The notes below the pieces were generated by a model. It saw only the letters and a list, made by a program, of their open reading frames with translations, made no database searches and was not told the origin of the DNA. The position numbers and the translations under genes were made by a program. From positions 593,001 through 657,000 of the forward strand of contig JAUPFP010000070.1 in NCBI GenBank assembly GCA_036925085.1: a stretch of 64,000 bases of DNA, read 5' to 3'. Source of the DNA: Brachycybe producta. Its lineage: Eukaryota; Arthropoda; Diplopoda; Playtdesmida; Andrognathidae. Below, one piece after another: positions 22,623 to 33,203 of this stretch. Position 1 is the stretch's first letter; the number at the start of each line of letters is the position of its first letter.

Positions 22623-23224
22623 TGATGATGATGATGGTGGTGGGGTTATTATCGGTTTCCTAAGTGAAATTTCTCCCCCACTTTTTTTTTTTATCTTTTT
22701 CTATGTTGGTCTGCTTTGGTTCAGTGCATGTGGTTTTACTGTATGGACATGCTGTCATCTGACCCCGACGGGTGCTGGGGTCTTATTTTCCATCAGAGAC
22801 CTTTTTTTCTTCTTCTTCAGAAGAAGAGAGGGAAACTGAGTATATATACTCCTTTATATAAGTAAGGGGTGGGTAGAAGGGAAAACATAGGGCTTTTTTT
22901 CATGAATGAAAATATCTTTGAAAAGTTTGATATTTATTCATCAATGGGATAAAGATATGCACACTTTTTTTATGTGGGGTACACTTTTGAGGGGAGTTTA
23001 GTTTCAGGTGTTCACATTATATTTCTTCTTCGTTTACTTAACAAACTCACTGATTTATACAGAAGTTTAAGGTGGCGCAAAAGTAATTTGTAGGTGTATA
23101 AAAAAGTGGCGCTGAATAAGCGTCACATTTGCTAGAAACGTCAAACAAAAATTAATAAATTTAGTCTGCTTAAAGTTTCCTCATTTAGGAAACTCACATA
23201 AAAAACTACCGTTATGATCAAAAT
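22623..23224. other. Spacer with (GAT)n
   Basis: Starts with (GAT)n at 22614-22634, partly created by the A target site. A U-like scrap (GTGGCGCTGAATAAGCG at 23106-23122) lies near the end. No gene. Confidence 0.45.
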
Positions 23225-23665
23225 TTATAGAAACTTGAATGTGTGTTTTAGAAACTAGAAGAGTAACTCTCATTCACTTAAGGTTATTTGCATTTTGCAC
23301 AGGTTTTTTTTTATTAAGAAGGTGGTTTTAAAAGTATAAACACTTCTCGATCTTTGATTATTTTGGTTTTTAGGGCCAAAATGAAGAGAAAACATGAATT
23401 TGTTTTAAAAACTAGAAGGGTAGCTCAAACACTTAAAAGTTATTTTCATGTTAATATCGTTCAAAATAAACTTTTTGATGCTAGTTTCAAAATGATCCAA
23501 CTTTAAATAGACGATTTATTTTAACGAACAAAAAATTTATTTTGAAAGATCTCGACATGAAAAATACTCTTAAGCGATATTGAGCTACCCTTCTAGTTTC
23601 TAAAACACATTCAAGTTTCTCGTTATTTTTTTTTTTTTTGCGTCTGAATAACAGAATAAAACAAA
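23225..23665 (+). mobile_element. MITE family H, copy 6 (compound)
   Basis: A full H hairpin from about 23331 (GGTGGTTTTAAAAGT after TTAAGAA) through GAAGGGTAGCTCAAAC, TTCAAAATAAACTTTT and its inverted partner, to CTTCTAGTTTCTAAAAC. An extra left-arm fragment (GTGTTTTAGAAACTAGAAG, about 23243) precedes it, so two copies may be overlapped. Confidence 0.72.
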
Positions 23666-24260
23666 GTTTTTTTTTTTTCAAAAATGAACTTTTTATTTTC
23701 CAATATAAAATTTTTTAAGTGAATTTTAAACTGAAATGTCAATAGTTGATTTGAACAAAGTTAAAAAGTGATGTAAAATAGTTGAACCGTGTGTATATTT
23801 TGAATATATATTTCTCTCCCTCTTTATCCAATGAAATTGATAATATTTGCAGCTGTCCCATACCAAAAAAAAAATATATATATATTCATTTATGAGCAGC
23901 TAACACACACGGCTTTTCGTTTCAATTTAATGTCGAAATTTGAATGAATTTTCAAAAGGTTCCAAAAAAACAGGTAAAAGAAGAAGAAGAAGACATTTTT
24001 TTGTTGTTGTATATACCTTGAATAAAACGAATAAACTTTATTATAAAGTTCAGTTTAAGAACATTTGTGTGTCCTTGTTCCATACTTGAACTCTTGGAAG
24101 AAGAAGAAAAAAAAAGGGCAGGTGATACATGTGCCCTTTTTAGAGGGGCAGAGGAATAAGGTGGGGGAAGATACCCAAGGAGGGTTTTTTTTTTAGAAAA
24201 GGATGAGGGGAAGGGAAGAGAAGGATACTTTCTTCTTTAACGGTCACTACCCCATCTTCC

Positions 24261-24293
<33 letters not shown>

Positions 24294-24628
24294 CGTTTCT
24301 TTTATAATTTTTTACCCCCTTCTCTTCCTTTTTGCCTTTTATAAGTAGTTTATGACGATGTTTCTTTTCTATTTACCTTCACAGAATTATTGTTATATAT
24401 ATGTACTCAGGTATGGTTTTTTTCTTCTTCTCTCCTGTCTACCTTATGTCTAGTTTATTCTTTTTCCTCTTTGCATTTTTGCCTCAAAGAAAGTTCATCT
24501 TAGTAACTTGAGTTTTATAGGAAAATTGGTCTATATCGCACCTTGACTAGAAGAATGACACAACTCAAAAAAATCACATTTTTTGGGGGGGAAAAATGAG
24601 TTTAAAGTTAAGAAACGCGATTCATAAC
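23666..24628. other. AT-rich spacer, no gene
   Basis: AT-rich with an approximately 18-T run near 24270. No gene or transposon ends recognised. Confidence 0.5.
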
Positions 24629-24632
24629 TTAA

Positions 24633-24775
24633 GCTTCGTTTTCACGATAGTTGCTGTCATGACAGCAGCAACTATCGTGAGAACTATCGTGGTGCAGACC
24701 ACATGATAGTCACTATCACACTGCTAGCGATAGCACTATCACAACTATCTCGTTTAACTAGGTAGTTGATAGTAT
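24633..24775. mobile_element. TTAA-type MITE family M, copy 1 (truncated)
   Basis: Begins after TTAA (24629-24632) with GCTTCGTTTTCACGATAG, then GCTGTCATGACAGCAGC and several GATAGT/ACTATC units. It is cut off by family L at 24776. It matches the end of the copy at 55139. Confidence 0.8.
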
Positions 24776-25094
24776 ATGGCGCCACTAGCCCTCCTCCTAT
24801 AGAAACGTATTGCCACTCTTCAACTCTTAGCTCACTTTCCTTTTTTTTGCACGTGGCAAACTTTTAATTGCATCATCGCTATTTCTCTACACGTGCTCTC
24901 TCTCTCTCTCTTCACTTATATTATGTTCGGAGTAAGTTTGTCACGTGCTGATAATTAAGGTTGTTTTGGACGCTTTTAGAGCTAAAAGGCTGCATTCTAA
25001 TTTCAACTAATTGGCGACAAGTGTCTAGTTTGCCACTTATGGAGGTTGCAAGCGCCATCTACCTTACATTTACACGTGTATTTTTCTATGGAGC
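24776..25094 (+). mobile_element. Dispersed repeat family L, copy 3
   Basis: Colinear with copy 2, starting ATGGCGCCACTAGCCC and ending GAGCCTGTCTTAA. A CT microsatellite has expanded inside (about 24899-24912), where copy 2 has a short CTCTCT. Confidence 0.85.
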
Positions 25095-25104
25095 CTGTCT
25101 TAAA

Positions 25105-25230
25105 TGATATCAACATGAAAATATACCCGTAAACGATTGAGCCATCTTTCTAGTTTTTAAAACACATTCAAGTTTCTCTTAATTTTACTCCTGAAAGACA
25201 GAATAACCAGAGTTTGAGAAACATATACAT
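25105..25230 (+). mobile_element. MITE family H, copy 7 (right arm)
   Basis: ATGATATCAACATGAAAAT, TTTAAAACACATTCAAG and CTGAAAGACAGAATAACC in H order; ends GAGTTTGAGAAAC. It directly abuts L. Confidence 0.7.
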
Positions 25231-25654
25231 TTTAAAATTACATTGTGCAGAAAAGAGAGAGAGAGAGAGAGACAGCAATAGTTAATTAAAAACAGTATTT
25301 ATTGCAAGACTTCAGGTGGATGATAGATTTTTCTAGTTAAAAACAGTTAGTTAAATGCACTAAGTTAAAAAAAAAAACTACATATAGAAGAATTGAAAAT
25401 CTAAGATAAGAGAAAACAAGAGAATTTCTCCATTATTATAAAGTACAAATTTATCATTATTTCATGAATTGATATTTTTTCATCCGTATTGTTGTTGTTG
25501 TTGTTATAATAATCCTCAACATGCATAATATTACTTAATATGATAAAAAAAAGTAACGCATGTTTGCCAAAATACAAAGGAACGTCCTGCACCTGCCCCT
25601 TATCCCCCCTTTTTTCATAGAAAAATGGCGGACACGATACAGTTAGAAATGAAG
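25231..25654. other. Spacer, no gene
   Basis: (GA)n near 25256-25272. The 102-codon minus-strand frame at 25401-25709 begins at GTG, and its first ATG would leave fewer than 50 codons. Not called. Confidence 0.45.
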
Positions 25655-25765
25655 GAGAAGGTTGGACCACGTGCCGCCACTTTCGACCGCCCGCACGTGC
25701 GTGCGTCACTAATTAATGTGGTTAATGAGCGTGTAAAGGAAACGCGCGGCGCGACTTATATATGA
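25655..25765. promoter_or_regulatory. CpG-rich patch with E-boxes and TATA-like site
   Basis: An isolated GC/CpG-rich stretch in AT-rich surroundings. It has CCACGTGCC and GCACGTGC E-box cores, GAAACGCGCGGCGCGAC, then TTATATATG at about 25756-25764. This could be a small promoter or enhancer, but no gene starts beside it on either strand, so it is only a candidate. Confidence 0.22.
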
Positions 25766-26325
25766 CAACCTATTATTGAATGAGAAAGAGAATGAATTGA
25801 ATAACAACATCAACAACAATGCTCTTTTTTTTTTTTACATGTGGAGCAGTAGCCATTGTTTATTTGGAGTGATCAAAATCTGATAATATAAAATTGTTGC
25901 ATAGGGAAGGAGGGGGAGATGGAGGTAATAACTGTGACTGAAATATTTGTTTGACCGTGCTTCAAAGGAGGAGGAGAGAGAGAGTGTTCAATGAATAAAT
26001 TATTATATAAGTCTGCCATATTTTACTGATTGTTTGCAATCACATCTTTAGAAAAAAAAATAATCTTTTGTAGTTTTCTTTTTACAATAAAGTATGCATT
26101 TGTGGGAAACAAAAGAAAAAGTTATCTCTAAAACATGAGTCCGGTAACAACATTTGGGTGTGTCTGTTAAGAAAAAGTGTCCGAAAACAATGGTAGCTCT
26201 ACCTACTCTTCTCAAGAAAGCCACTTTTCTAATCCAGCATACTTGTTTTCTTGAGAAAGGTCAGAATGTGAAGAATCTAGATGTGTACACATGTTTGCAA
26301 AATGGCGTCTTCGTAAGATTCTTTC
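25766..26325. other. AT-rich spacer, no gene
   Basis: Nothing recognised. A 68-codon frame at 26154-26360 runs into the next element. Confidence 0.45.
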
Positions 26326-26329
26326 TTAA

Positions 26330-26719
26330 GAATAGTACATACTTGGATACAAAGTCGTGAGACATTAGTAACTGTCTGGTCTTGTCTAATGACTGTTGAG
26401 GTACACTTCGAGACAAAATTCTCGTGTCTTTTGTCTTTTGTATCCCATCCTAAATGAAAAACATGATACAATGTTGCACAACATTTTGTAGTGTGAACGT
26501 GTTGCGAGAAGACAAGAAACTCGTCAAAGTCCTTAAAGAGTGAATAAGTGGACCACTGAGAGACATGCCGTGACAGAGACTGGCACTGATTTAGTAATTA
26601 GGTATGGACGCGTGATAATGTATAGATACTATCTAGATACAAAAGTCTCGCAACTGTATTTCGACAGTCTCGATACATTGTCGTGTGACTTTGTATCCAA
26701 GTGTGTACTAGGCTAAAAT
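26330..26719. mobile_element. TTAA-type MITE family Y
   Basis: Between TTAA at 26326-26329 and TTAA at 26720-26723. Subterminal AGTACATACTTGGATAC at the left mirrors GTATCCAAGTGTGTACT at the right (one mismatch over 17). The extreme left end is shorter than the right. The minus-strand frame at 26598-26801 is incidental. Confidence 0.68.
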
Positions 26720-26832
26720 TTAAGGCCTCATATTTGAGAACAAAATGGCCAAAATCAGGCACATTCTTTTTGTATATAGAATTATCTAGAAGATGGGTCA
26801 AAGCTGTGTGTTCTTTGTTCTGGGTGTTCTTT

Positions 26833-27245
26833 AAGCCACTGTCACACTAGCAACTTTTGATAAAACTTTGCAAATGCAATAAAACTTGCAATCTGACATG
26901 CAACTTCATTGTTTATAGTGTGAGATGACATGCAACATGATAAAAACTTTCTTTGCAACTAGTGTGAGACTCAGTCTTATTGAGTTGCACATGTTCAACT
27001 TTCTGAGAGACTTTGTATGAAACTTTCTGACAAACATTCAATCAAGTTGTATGCCAGAAATGACATCAAAACTTTGAATGAATTTCCGGTTTCATGACTT
27101 CCGGCTTATGAACTTCTTGTTACCTGATTATAATAATGGCTTCTACAATATTGAACACAAAAGAAGTTTTGAAAACTTGATTTGAAACTAGGTTGTAAAA
27201 CTAGTTTCATGTGTGATAATAGAATTTTACTTCAAAGGTCCAGTT
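26833..27245. mobile_element. TTAA-type repeat, family BB
   Basis: Opens CTTTAAGCCACTGTCACAC after the Y element. The arm CACTAGCAACTTTTGATAA recurs inverted within 110 bp (AACATGATAAAAACTTTC, CAACTAGTGTGAG), and a further part mirrors it near 27195-27240. Boundaries are uncertain; it may be two joined copies. Confidence 0.55.
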
Positions 27246-28016
27246 GCAAGTCATATCACAAGGCTTTTACAGTACAATGGAATAAGACTTTAGTTTCCGA
27301 TTACACCCTATAAGTTAACTAACTACTTAGTTTCTTAATCAAATAGCTACTTATTTATATAATGAGTTGTGGGGGGGGGGGGGGGGGTTATTTTCATTTG
27401 ATGATGTTCTCTCTTGTGTGTCTTAAATTCACGTTGTTACTTAAATTCTAATGGGAATTGGTTTTCGTGACTTGACTGTTTATATTTGTACGGAGAGAGA
27501 AGAGGAAGGAGAAAAAAATTAAGTAAAGATGAAGTAAAATATTAAAAAAAGGTTTTATCTTGAACGTTGTCATATTTAATACAAGTTCAATTGTTTAAAA
27601 TTTCAAGGCACATTATCATCATCATAATAATCATCATAGTGAAAAAAAATATATAATAAGCTCCTCCCATTTTCTTGTATCCACTCCCTTTCTCTTATAA
27701 ATATTTCTACTTGAAGGACACCTAGGAGAAGACAGTCAGTCTTGTCATGGCCAAAACCACACATTTCACAGTCCAATTTTTTTTTTTTCTTCTTTACAAG
27801 TTTACCTTGAAAAATGCAGTTAATAACTTATTAGTTATTACACTTAATTACAATATAATGCAATATATATGTATGAGCAAAATTGGTGGGTGGTGGTGGT
27901 TGTGATGGTTTATTTCAAAGATATAAAAAATGAACAAGCACTAAAAAATCATTTAACACGAAAACGGATAACACGAAATACTTGTATATCTTCGGCCCTT
28001 GATACCTTATCTCTAC
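27246..28016. other. AT-rich spacer, no gene
   Basis: A 17-G run at 27371-27387 and (CAT)n near 27615. No gene. Confidence 0.5.
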
Positions 28017-28497
28017 ACCTATTAAGTTAAATGCATTTAAATATTAAATATGTTCTACAGAAGCCCTGTTAAGGACAAACAAACAATATGTCGAATTCAA
28101 TTTATTACAGGCTTTTAGAAATCGGAACGAACACAAGTTGGCTCCGCCCTTTTTATGACGACAGGCAACTTCTAATTGGTTTGTTGTGTGGTTCGACGTT
28201 TGAAAAAAGGGCGGAGCAGGTGACGTCAGACTACATAACCAATAAATTAGAAGTTGCCGGTCGTCATAAACTTGTGTTCGTCCCGATTTCTAAACGCCTG
28301 TCAATTTATTCACTTAATATTTCATAAGTCAATATTTAAATATATTAAGTTTGTATTTTCAATATAATGAGGTTAGTGTAACAAAATATTGATTTAGGAT
28401 TTCAGTTTGTTCAGATATTAAATAATGTTAATTTTATTTGGAATTGGTCCTTAATGGGGCTCCTTATATTTCAACTAAACACAAATAAATGCACTTG
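28017..28497 (+). mobile_element. MITE family C, copy 4, split by A
   Basis: The left C segment (AAATGCATTTAAATATT, GTTCTACAGAAGCCC, AACAATATGTCGAATTC) is interrupted at CAATTTATT by a family A copy and resumes with CACTTAATATTTC. The right part retains GGTCCTTAATGGGGCTCC, the older-looking form of the internal motif. Both termini have decayed. Confidence 0.85.
28107..28301 (-). mobile_element. MITE family A nested in C, exact 9-bp TSD
   Basis: Flanked by CAATTTATT (28098-28106, 28302-28310), which is itself family C sequence, so the order of insertion is certain. Ends ACAGGCTTTTAG and CTAAACGCCTGT. One GC box near the right arm is lost in a small deletion. Confidence 0.96.
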
Positions 28498-28717
28498 AGT
28501 TATTGGGATAGGATAAAAATTTTTTTTTTAACACGAAAAATGTTCAATTTTGATTTTTTTTTTTTTGCATTTTGTAATTTTGGAACTGCAGTTAGAAACA
28601 CCGCAAAGAAAAGCCCAATCTGAATTTTGCCTAACTCTTCTGAGGTACGCACGCATTGCACCCAGAAAATGAAGACATTCTTGTCGTGCACACAATTCAT
28701 GGAAATGTAATGCAGAA

Positions 28718-28924
28718 ACAGGCAGTTAGAAATCGGGGGAGAACTTCAGTTGGCTCCGTCCTTGTTATGACGACCGGCAACTTCTAATTGGTTTGTTGTG
28801 TGGTTCGACGTTGAAAAGGGCGGAGCATGTAACGTCAGACTACATAACCAACCAATTAGAAGTTGCCGGTCGTCATAACAAGGGTGGAGCCAACTGAAGT
28901 TCTCCCCGATTTCTAACTGCCTGT
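28718..28924 (-). mobile_element. MITE family A, exact 9-bp TSD
   Basis: Flanked by AATGCAGAA (28709-28717, 28925-28933). Same subgroup as 22405 (CGGGGGAGAACTTC arm). The CRE-like site is altered to TAACGTCA; the two CCAAT motifs remain. Confidence 0.96.
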
Positions 28925-29208
28925 AATGCAGAATACTTTTTTAAATTGAATTGTAAAACATTTAGGCTGCCTTGTGTTGTTCGAGACATTCTGCGCATTA
29001 CCTAATATCTTCATGAATCATTTGCACATTGTCTAGTCACTTGTGAAAAACTCTGCCTTTGAAGCATATTCTATGCCATAGTGGAGTGTGGTCAATGGAT
29101 GGCGCCACCTCTACTTAGAGCTAAATATCTTGTGAATTAAACCACAATTGTAAAAGCGATTCAAGGTTATTTTTTTGTAAAGAGCAAATAGAATGCAAGA
29201 TAAATTTA

Positions 29209-29298
29209 TAAAGGTAAAGTAACGCCATGTTAGAAAAAAAACACTAAAAGTGACTGAAGAATCGTCTGCTTTTTGAAGCTAGAAGGAAGCCATCTTGT
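29209..29298 (+). repeat. Dispersed repeat CC, copy 1
   Basis: AAAGGTAAAGTAACGCC through TTTTTGAAGCTAGAAGGAAG and CATCTTG is repeated at 50327-50418. The neighbouring GATGGCGCCACCTCTACT (29099-29116) also recurs near 60670. The parent element type is unknown. Confidence 0.7.
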
Positions 29299-29361
29299 AA
29301 CATTGTAACTTTCGCACAAAATGCTCCATAGGAAGAGCTCTTAGTTGAGTTTACCTCTGTA

Positions 29362-29544
29362 ACAGGCAAGTAAAGACAGTAAGATACAGTCTCTTTTATG
29401 GGTGCCGGCAACATCTAATTGGTTTGTTATGTGGTCTGACGTCACATGCCCCGTCCTTATCCATTTCCAATTGGTTGATATTTCGTCGGACGTTCATAAA
29501 AGGGCGGGGCAAACGACTGTATCTTCCTGTCTTTACATGCCTAT
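29362..29544. mobile_element. MITE family A3, copy 2
   Basis: ACAGGCAAGTAAAGACAG and the complement of CTGTCTTTACATGCCT, an inverted pair. The core has CCGGCAACATCTAATTGG, CRE-like TGACGTCA, and paired GGGCGGGGC / CCCCGTCC. Same layout as the 5219 element. No clean duplication. Confidence 0.85.
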
Positions 29545-29639
29545 TCCTGTAGCCTATATGTATCAATATAGAAAGATGAAAAATGATGTGGTAAGAGGAA
29601 TAAAGAGAACCGTTGAAGTGAGGCTATTTTTTAATTAAA

Positions 29640-30493
29640 AGCTCGCTCACTCACTCAACGACCTTTTTGCTTAACATGGAGTTGAGTTACCTCTAATGAC
29701 AAACCACCTTTTTATTGTTTATTGTTTTTCTACCTTTTTTTTTTCTAAAAAAAAAAGTAAGAATTCTGTCAAACTTCATTGTAATATTATTTATTTTTAA
29801 TTTATATATATATATTTGTTTTTATTATTTTTCTAGGTAAGTACAAATGACGTTTTCCCGGATGACCTCACTTGTGTTTAACTGGTGGTTTCCTATTGGG
29901 TCGTAATTTTAATGGTAAAAATGTAATAATACCTGTGTGTGATTGAGTGGGTGTTGTTGGTTGGTTCTGCTTCACCTTTATCATCATATCGACTATGTCG
30001 TTCTGGTTAAGTGAGTTTTTTTTCTTCTTCTTCTCTATTTGATAACGTGAAATTATTCATATTATAAAATATAATATAGTGAATGAAAACCAGAGAGAGA
30101 GAGAGTGAAAAAAAGGCAGGTGGGTTTTTGTGTTGTTTTTTGAAGGTGCTTCAGGTTTTTTTTTTTTAAAAAAACCTTGGTAACTTTGAGCTTTGCGCGG
30201 TTTTTATAAGTGTTAACTTATTTTTTGGGATAAACGTTTTTTTTTAAAAATGCACCTGTCGAAATTTTAATATTTCGTTTTTTTTTTCAATGGAGGGGAG
30301 AATGTGTTAGTAATATTAATCAGTATTTATTATTTTGACCATTTTTTTTCCGTCATCTCTCTTCTCTGTGGTGATTCAGCGACATCTATTAGCACATTTG
30401 AGCAATTTTTTTTACAAAAAAATTTAGCTTTTCTATTATTCTGAACAAGGGGTTTAAAAAAATCGCTCGCTTCTTTAGTATTTTTTTTTTTTT
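29640..30493. other. T-rich spacer, no gene
   Basis: T-rich with GA repeats near 30089-30102. Nothing recognised. Confidence 0.5.
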
Positions 30494-30502
30494 TGAAGAC
30501 CC

Positions 30503-30688
30503 ACAGGCTTTAGTTGGCTTCGCCCTTTTTATGACGAACGCAACTTCTAATTGGTTGGTTATGTAGTCTGTCGTCACGTGCTCCGCCCTTTTCAACGTCG
30601 AACCACACAACAAACCAATTGGATGTTGCCGGTCGTCATAAAAAGGGCGGAGCCAACCTGAAGTTCGTCCCGATTTCTAAATGCCTGT
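30503..30688 (+). mobile_element. MITE family A, exact 9-bp TSD, short left arm
   Basis: Flanked by TGAAGACCC (30494-30502, 30689-30697). The left arm jumps from ACAGGC to TTTAGTTGGC, losing about 20 bases, while the right arm is complete. CRE altered to TGTCGTCA. Right terminus TAAATGCCTGT. Confidence 0.95.
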
Positions 30689-30704
30689 TGAAGACCCTGC
30701 TTAA

Positions 30705-30916
30705 GGCTAGCTGCACACGGTCCACCGCCATCGAAACACTGTTATGACCTTGACAAACATCGTTTACAAACAGATGGTGGTCGTCACTTGTGGCAGATCT
30801 CGGCCACTCATCACCACAGTTGTGTTTAACACCTTCTATGTAATAATTGGTCTGATAGACCACTTATGTGGCGCCACAAGGTGCGCCGTGTGAAGCTGCG
30901 CCGTGTGAAGCTGGCC
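30705..30916. mobile_element. TTAA-type MITE family P
   Basis: Between TTAA (30701-30704) and TTAG (30917-30920). Ends GGCTAGCTGCACACGG and CCGTGTGAAGCTGGCC are inverted; GCGCCGTGTGAAGCTG is duplicated in tandem at the right end. A 75-codon minus-strand frame inside is incidental. Confidence 0.8.
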
Positions 30917-31141
30917 TTAGGATTCAAGTTGAAGTTTAAAGTGTTCTTCTTGAATTTGGTCTAGCAATTAATATGTGTTTATGACAGTTACAGTAGATGG
31001 CGCTATGAAACTTTTGTCGGTGTCAGACGTATTCATTGGTCACTTTTCACCTCTGACCCATTGCCCTCCTTCTCCTAAAGACCTGCTCATTTTCTTATAA
31101 TTCAGTATTAAAGTTTGGAGAAAGTATTTCGTCAATATTGT

Positions 31142-31264
31142 CTGCTAAAACAAATAGATGGCGCTTTTGCCCACTTTTCAGCCAATTATAGTTGGATCGA
31201 TCCAACGAAAAAGATGGTTTATTTATTCGGCTGGAAACAGTGGGCAAAAGTGCTATCTTAGCAG
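31142..31264. repeat. Hairpin repeat DD
   Basis: GCTTTTGCCCACTTTTCAGCC and GGCTGGAAACAGTGGGCAAAAG are inverted around GTTGGATCGATCCAAC. Outer CTGCTAA / TTAGCAG also pair. The upstream GATGGCGCTATGAAAC (about 30996) hints at a larger L-like repeat. Confidence 0.6.
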
Positions 31265-31401
31265 TGCATTATGGGATTTTTTCTCCCACTTTTAAGCTGA
31301 AATGAAGCAGGCTTGTAGGAGAAAAGCCTGCTATGTCTGACCAAGTCATTTTTCTTCTGTGATTCATGAAAGCTAAAGAATTTTTATATTCAGCTTTTGA
31401 T

Positions 31402-31607
31402 ACAGGTAGTTAGAAATAGGTGAAAAATTCAGTTGGCTCCGCCCTTGTTATGACGACTGACAACTTCTAATTGGCTGGTTATGTAGTCTGACGTTGAAAA
31501 GGGCGGAGCATGTGACGTCAGACTTCATAACCAGCCATGTAGAAGTTGCCAGTCGTCATAATAAGGGCAGAGCCAACTGAAGTTTTCACCTTTTTCTAAC
31601 TGCCTGT
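31402..31607 (-). mobile_element. MITE family A, 8-bp TSD
   Basis: Flanked by CTTTTGAT (31394-31401, 31608-31615), one base shorter than the usual 9. Ends ACAGGTAGTTAG and CTAACTGCCTGT. CCAAT motifs have become CCAGC in part, but the CRE-like TGACGTCA is kept. Confidence 0.93.
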
Positions 31608-31615
31608 CTTTTGAT

Positions 31616-32215
31616 TACTTTAGAGAAACAATGGCGCCACCTGGTTGGCATTTACACAAGTTTATTTGAACTGATTTCACTTGAGGAGTTGTAATTAAGA
31701 TTAACTCTTTTGTGAGTGAATTTTGTGTTAAGTGGGTCACTCAAATCAAATAATGGAGTTGAAAGGTTAAGAACAAAATCAATTTTAAATACCCCCCCCC
31801 CCCCCAATCCTCCTTTATTACTGTTTCTAGTTTACTTCCTGTGTATGATTTTAGGGTGGATTTTTCAGTGTATGTTTTATCTTTATTTGAATTACCACCT
31901 ACCCTCAAAATATTTAGGATATTTAGGCCTCTCTCTCTCTATTGGTCATTAACCTTTTATTTTTTCAATGTCCAATCCACCCTGTATTTATATATTTGTG
32001 GACAGTTTTGACGTTTATTGAATGTCTTTTTTCTTCTTCAAAATATGGTTATAACTTATACTTTAAGTTACAAGAAATACAAGGAATTATTTTTCGCAGG
32101 ATTCAAAAAAGAAGATTAATGGTCAAGTATGAAATTTTCAAACATATCCCAAAGGTTTTTCTTCGTTGGAGTTTTGTAAAAAAAAATTTACAAATAAATT
32201 GAATCCTGAAAGTAA
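31616..32215. other. Spacer, no gene
   Basis: Contains a poly-C run of about 14 (31792-31805), one of only two in the window. Frames of 78-86 codons (31716-31952, 31942-32202) have no recognised domain. Confidence 0.45.
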
Positions 32216-32219
32216 TGTT

Positions 32220-32390
32220 TAGGGCTCGGATGTTTATGCAATATGAAGTAAATATTTCTTAATTTGTGACCCAAAAGCCAATTGTGAAAAAAACAATCAT
32301 GTTTGGATCAAACCAACAATTATGATTTTTTCCAATCAAAAACACTGGTTAGTTTTGACAGCTGACAGTTATCAGATTAAATGGCACAAT
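32220..32390 (+). mobile_element. MITE family V, copy 3 (left half)
   Basis: TAGGGCTCGGATGTTTATGC, AAAGCCAATTGTGAA and CAATCAAAAACACTGGTTAG match copies at 16613 and 40296. It ends soon after the centre; the right half is lost. Confidence 0.75.
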
Positions 32391-32478
32391 CCTAAATTTT
32401 TATGTCATTCTCTATGACGTCACAAGCTTCTTCTTAGGATAAGGGATCATAAGGCAGGAATAATTTTAGGTCTCTTAG

Positions 32479-32747
32479 GCCGGGCGCAAATTAGAGAACC
32501 AAATGAGCAAACAACCAGCAACAGCCTCTAGAGACTGTTGCTTGAAGACACTACACTAGCGCCACCGCTTCAACCTTGTAAACTGAAATGGTTGCATTCA
32601 ACCATAGTTTAACTATGTTGCCTCTGTTCAGAATAGTGAGCAGAGGGAACAAGCAACCATTGTTTATCAGAAACCACTTTCTTGTCACGTGTTTGTGATT
32701 TGGTTGCTGGTTGCTCCCTCATTTGGTTCCCTGATTTGCGTCCGGCC
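32479..32747. mobile_element. TTAA-type MITE family Q, copy 1
   Basis: Bounded by TTAG on both sides (32475-32478, 32748-32751). Inverted ends GGCCGGGCGCAAATTAG and CTGATTTGCGTCCGGCC, continuing with GAACCAAATGAGCAA and its partner. The minus-strand frame at 32609-32809 spans the end and is incidental. Confidence 0.85.
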
Positions 32748-32751
32748 TTAG

Positions 32752-33199
32752 GCTGGGCACGAATTGGGGAACCCGATGAGTGAGCAACCAGGTACCAAAT
32801 CATGATCACGTGATAAGCAAGTGGTTGCTAGCACACATTGGTACAGGCAATTAGAAAACGGGATAAACAGACGTTTGCTCCGCTCTTTTAATGACGTCCG
32901 CAACTTCTAATTGGTTGGTTATGTAGACTGACGTCACATGCTCCGCCCTTTTCAATGTCGAACCACACGACAAACCAATTAGAAGTTGCCGTTCGTCATA
33001 AAAAGTGCGGAGCCAACGTCTGTTTATCCCGTTTTCTAACTGCCTGTCACATTGGTTGCTTGTTCTCTCTGCTCAGACTCAGAGGCAACATCCACTTACT
33101 ACTGTTGCCTACTACCAATTTGGTGGTGTGTCTGCAAAAGTGTCACCAACAACAGTTGCTGGTTGTAAGCTTGCATTGTTGCCTAATTTGCGCCTGGCC
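32752..33199. mobile_element. MITE family Q, copy 2, in tandem and split by A
   Basis: Starts directly after the shared TTAG with GGCTGGGCACGAATTGG and ends GCGCCTGGCC before TTAA (33200-33203). A family A element interrupts it at CACATTGGT. Two Q copies side by side sharing one target is unusual. It may reflect insertion of one copy into the site flank of the other. Confidence 0.85.
32843..33047 (+). mobile_element. MITE family A nested in Q, exact 9-bp TSD
   Basis: Flanked by CACATTGGT (32834-32842, 33048-33056). Arms vary from the usual (AAACGGGATAAACAGACG, matched in the other arm), so the two arms have changed in step. CRE-like TGACGTCA intact. Confidence 0.96.
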
Positions 33200-33203
33200 T
33201 TAA

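Noticed and set aside
25401-25709. 102-codon minus-strand frame beside the CpG patch
   Set aside because: Its first codon is GTG, not ATG; the first ATG would leave a short asparagine-rich peptide over a GTT repeat. No domain is recognised.
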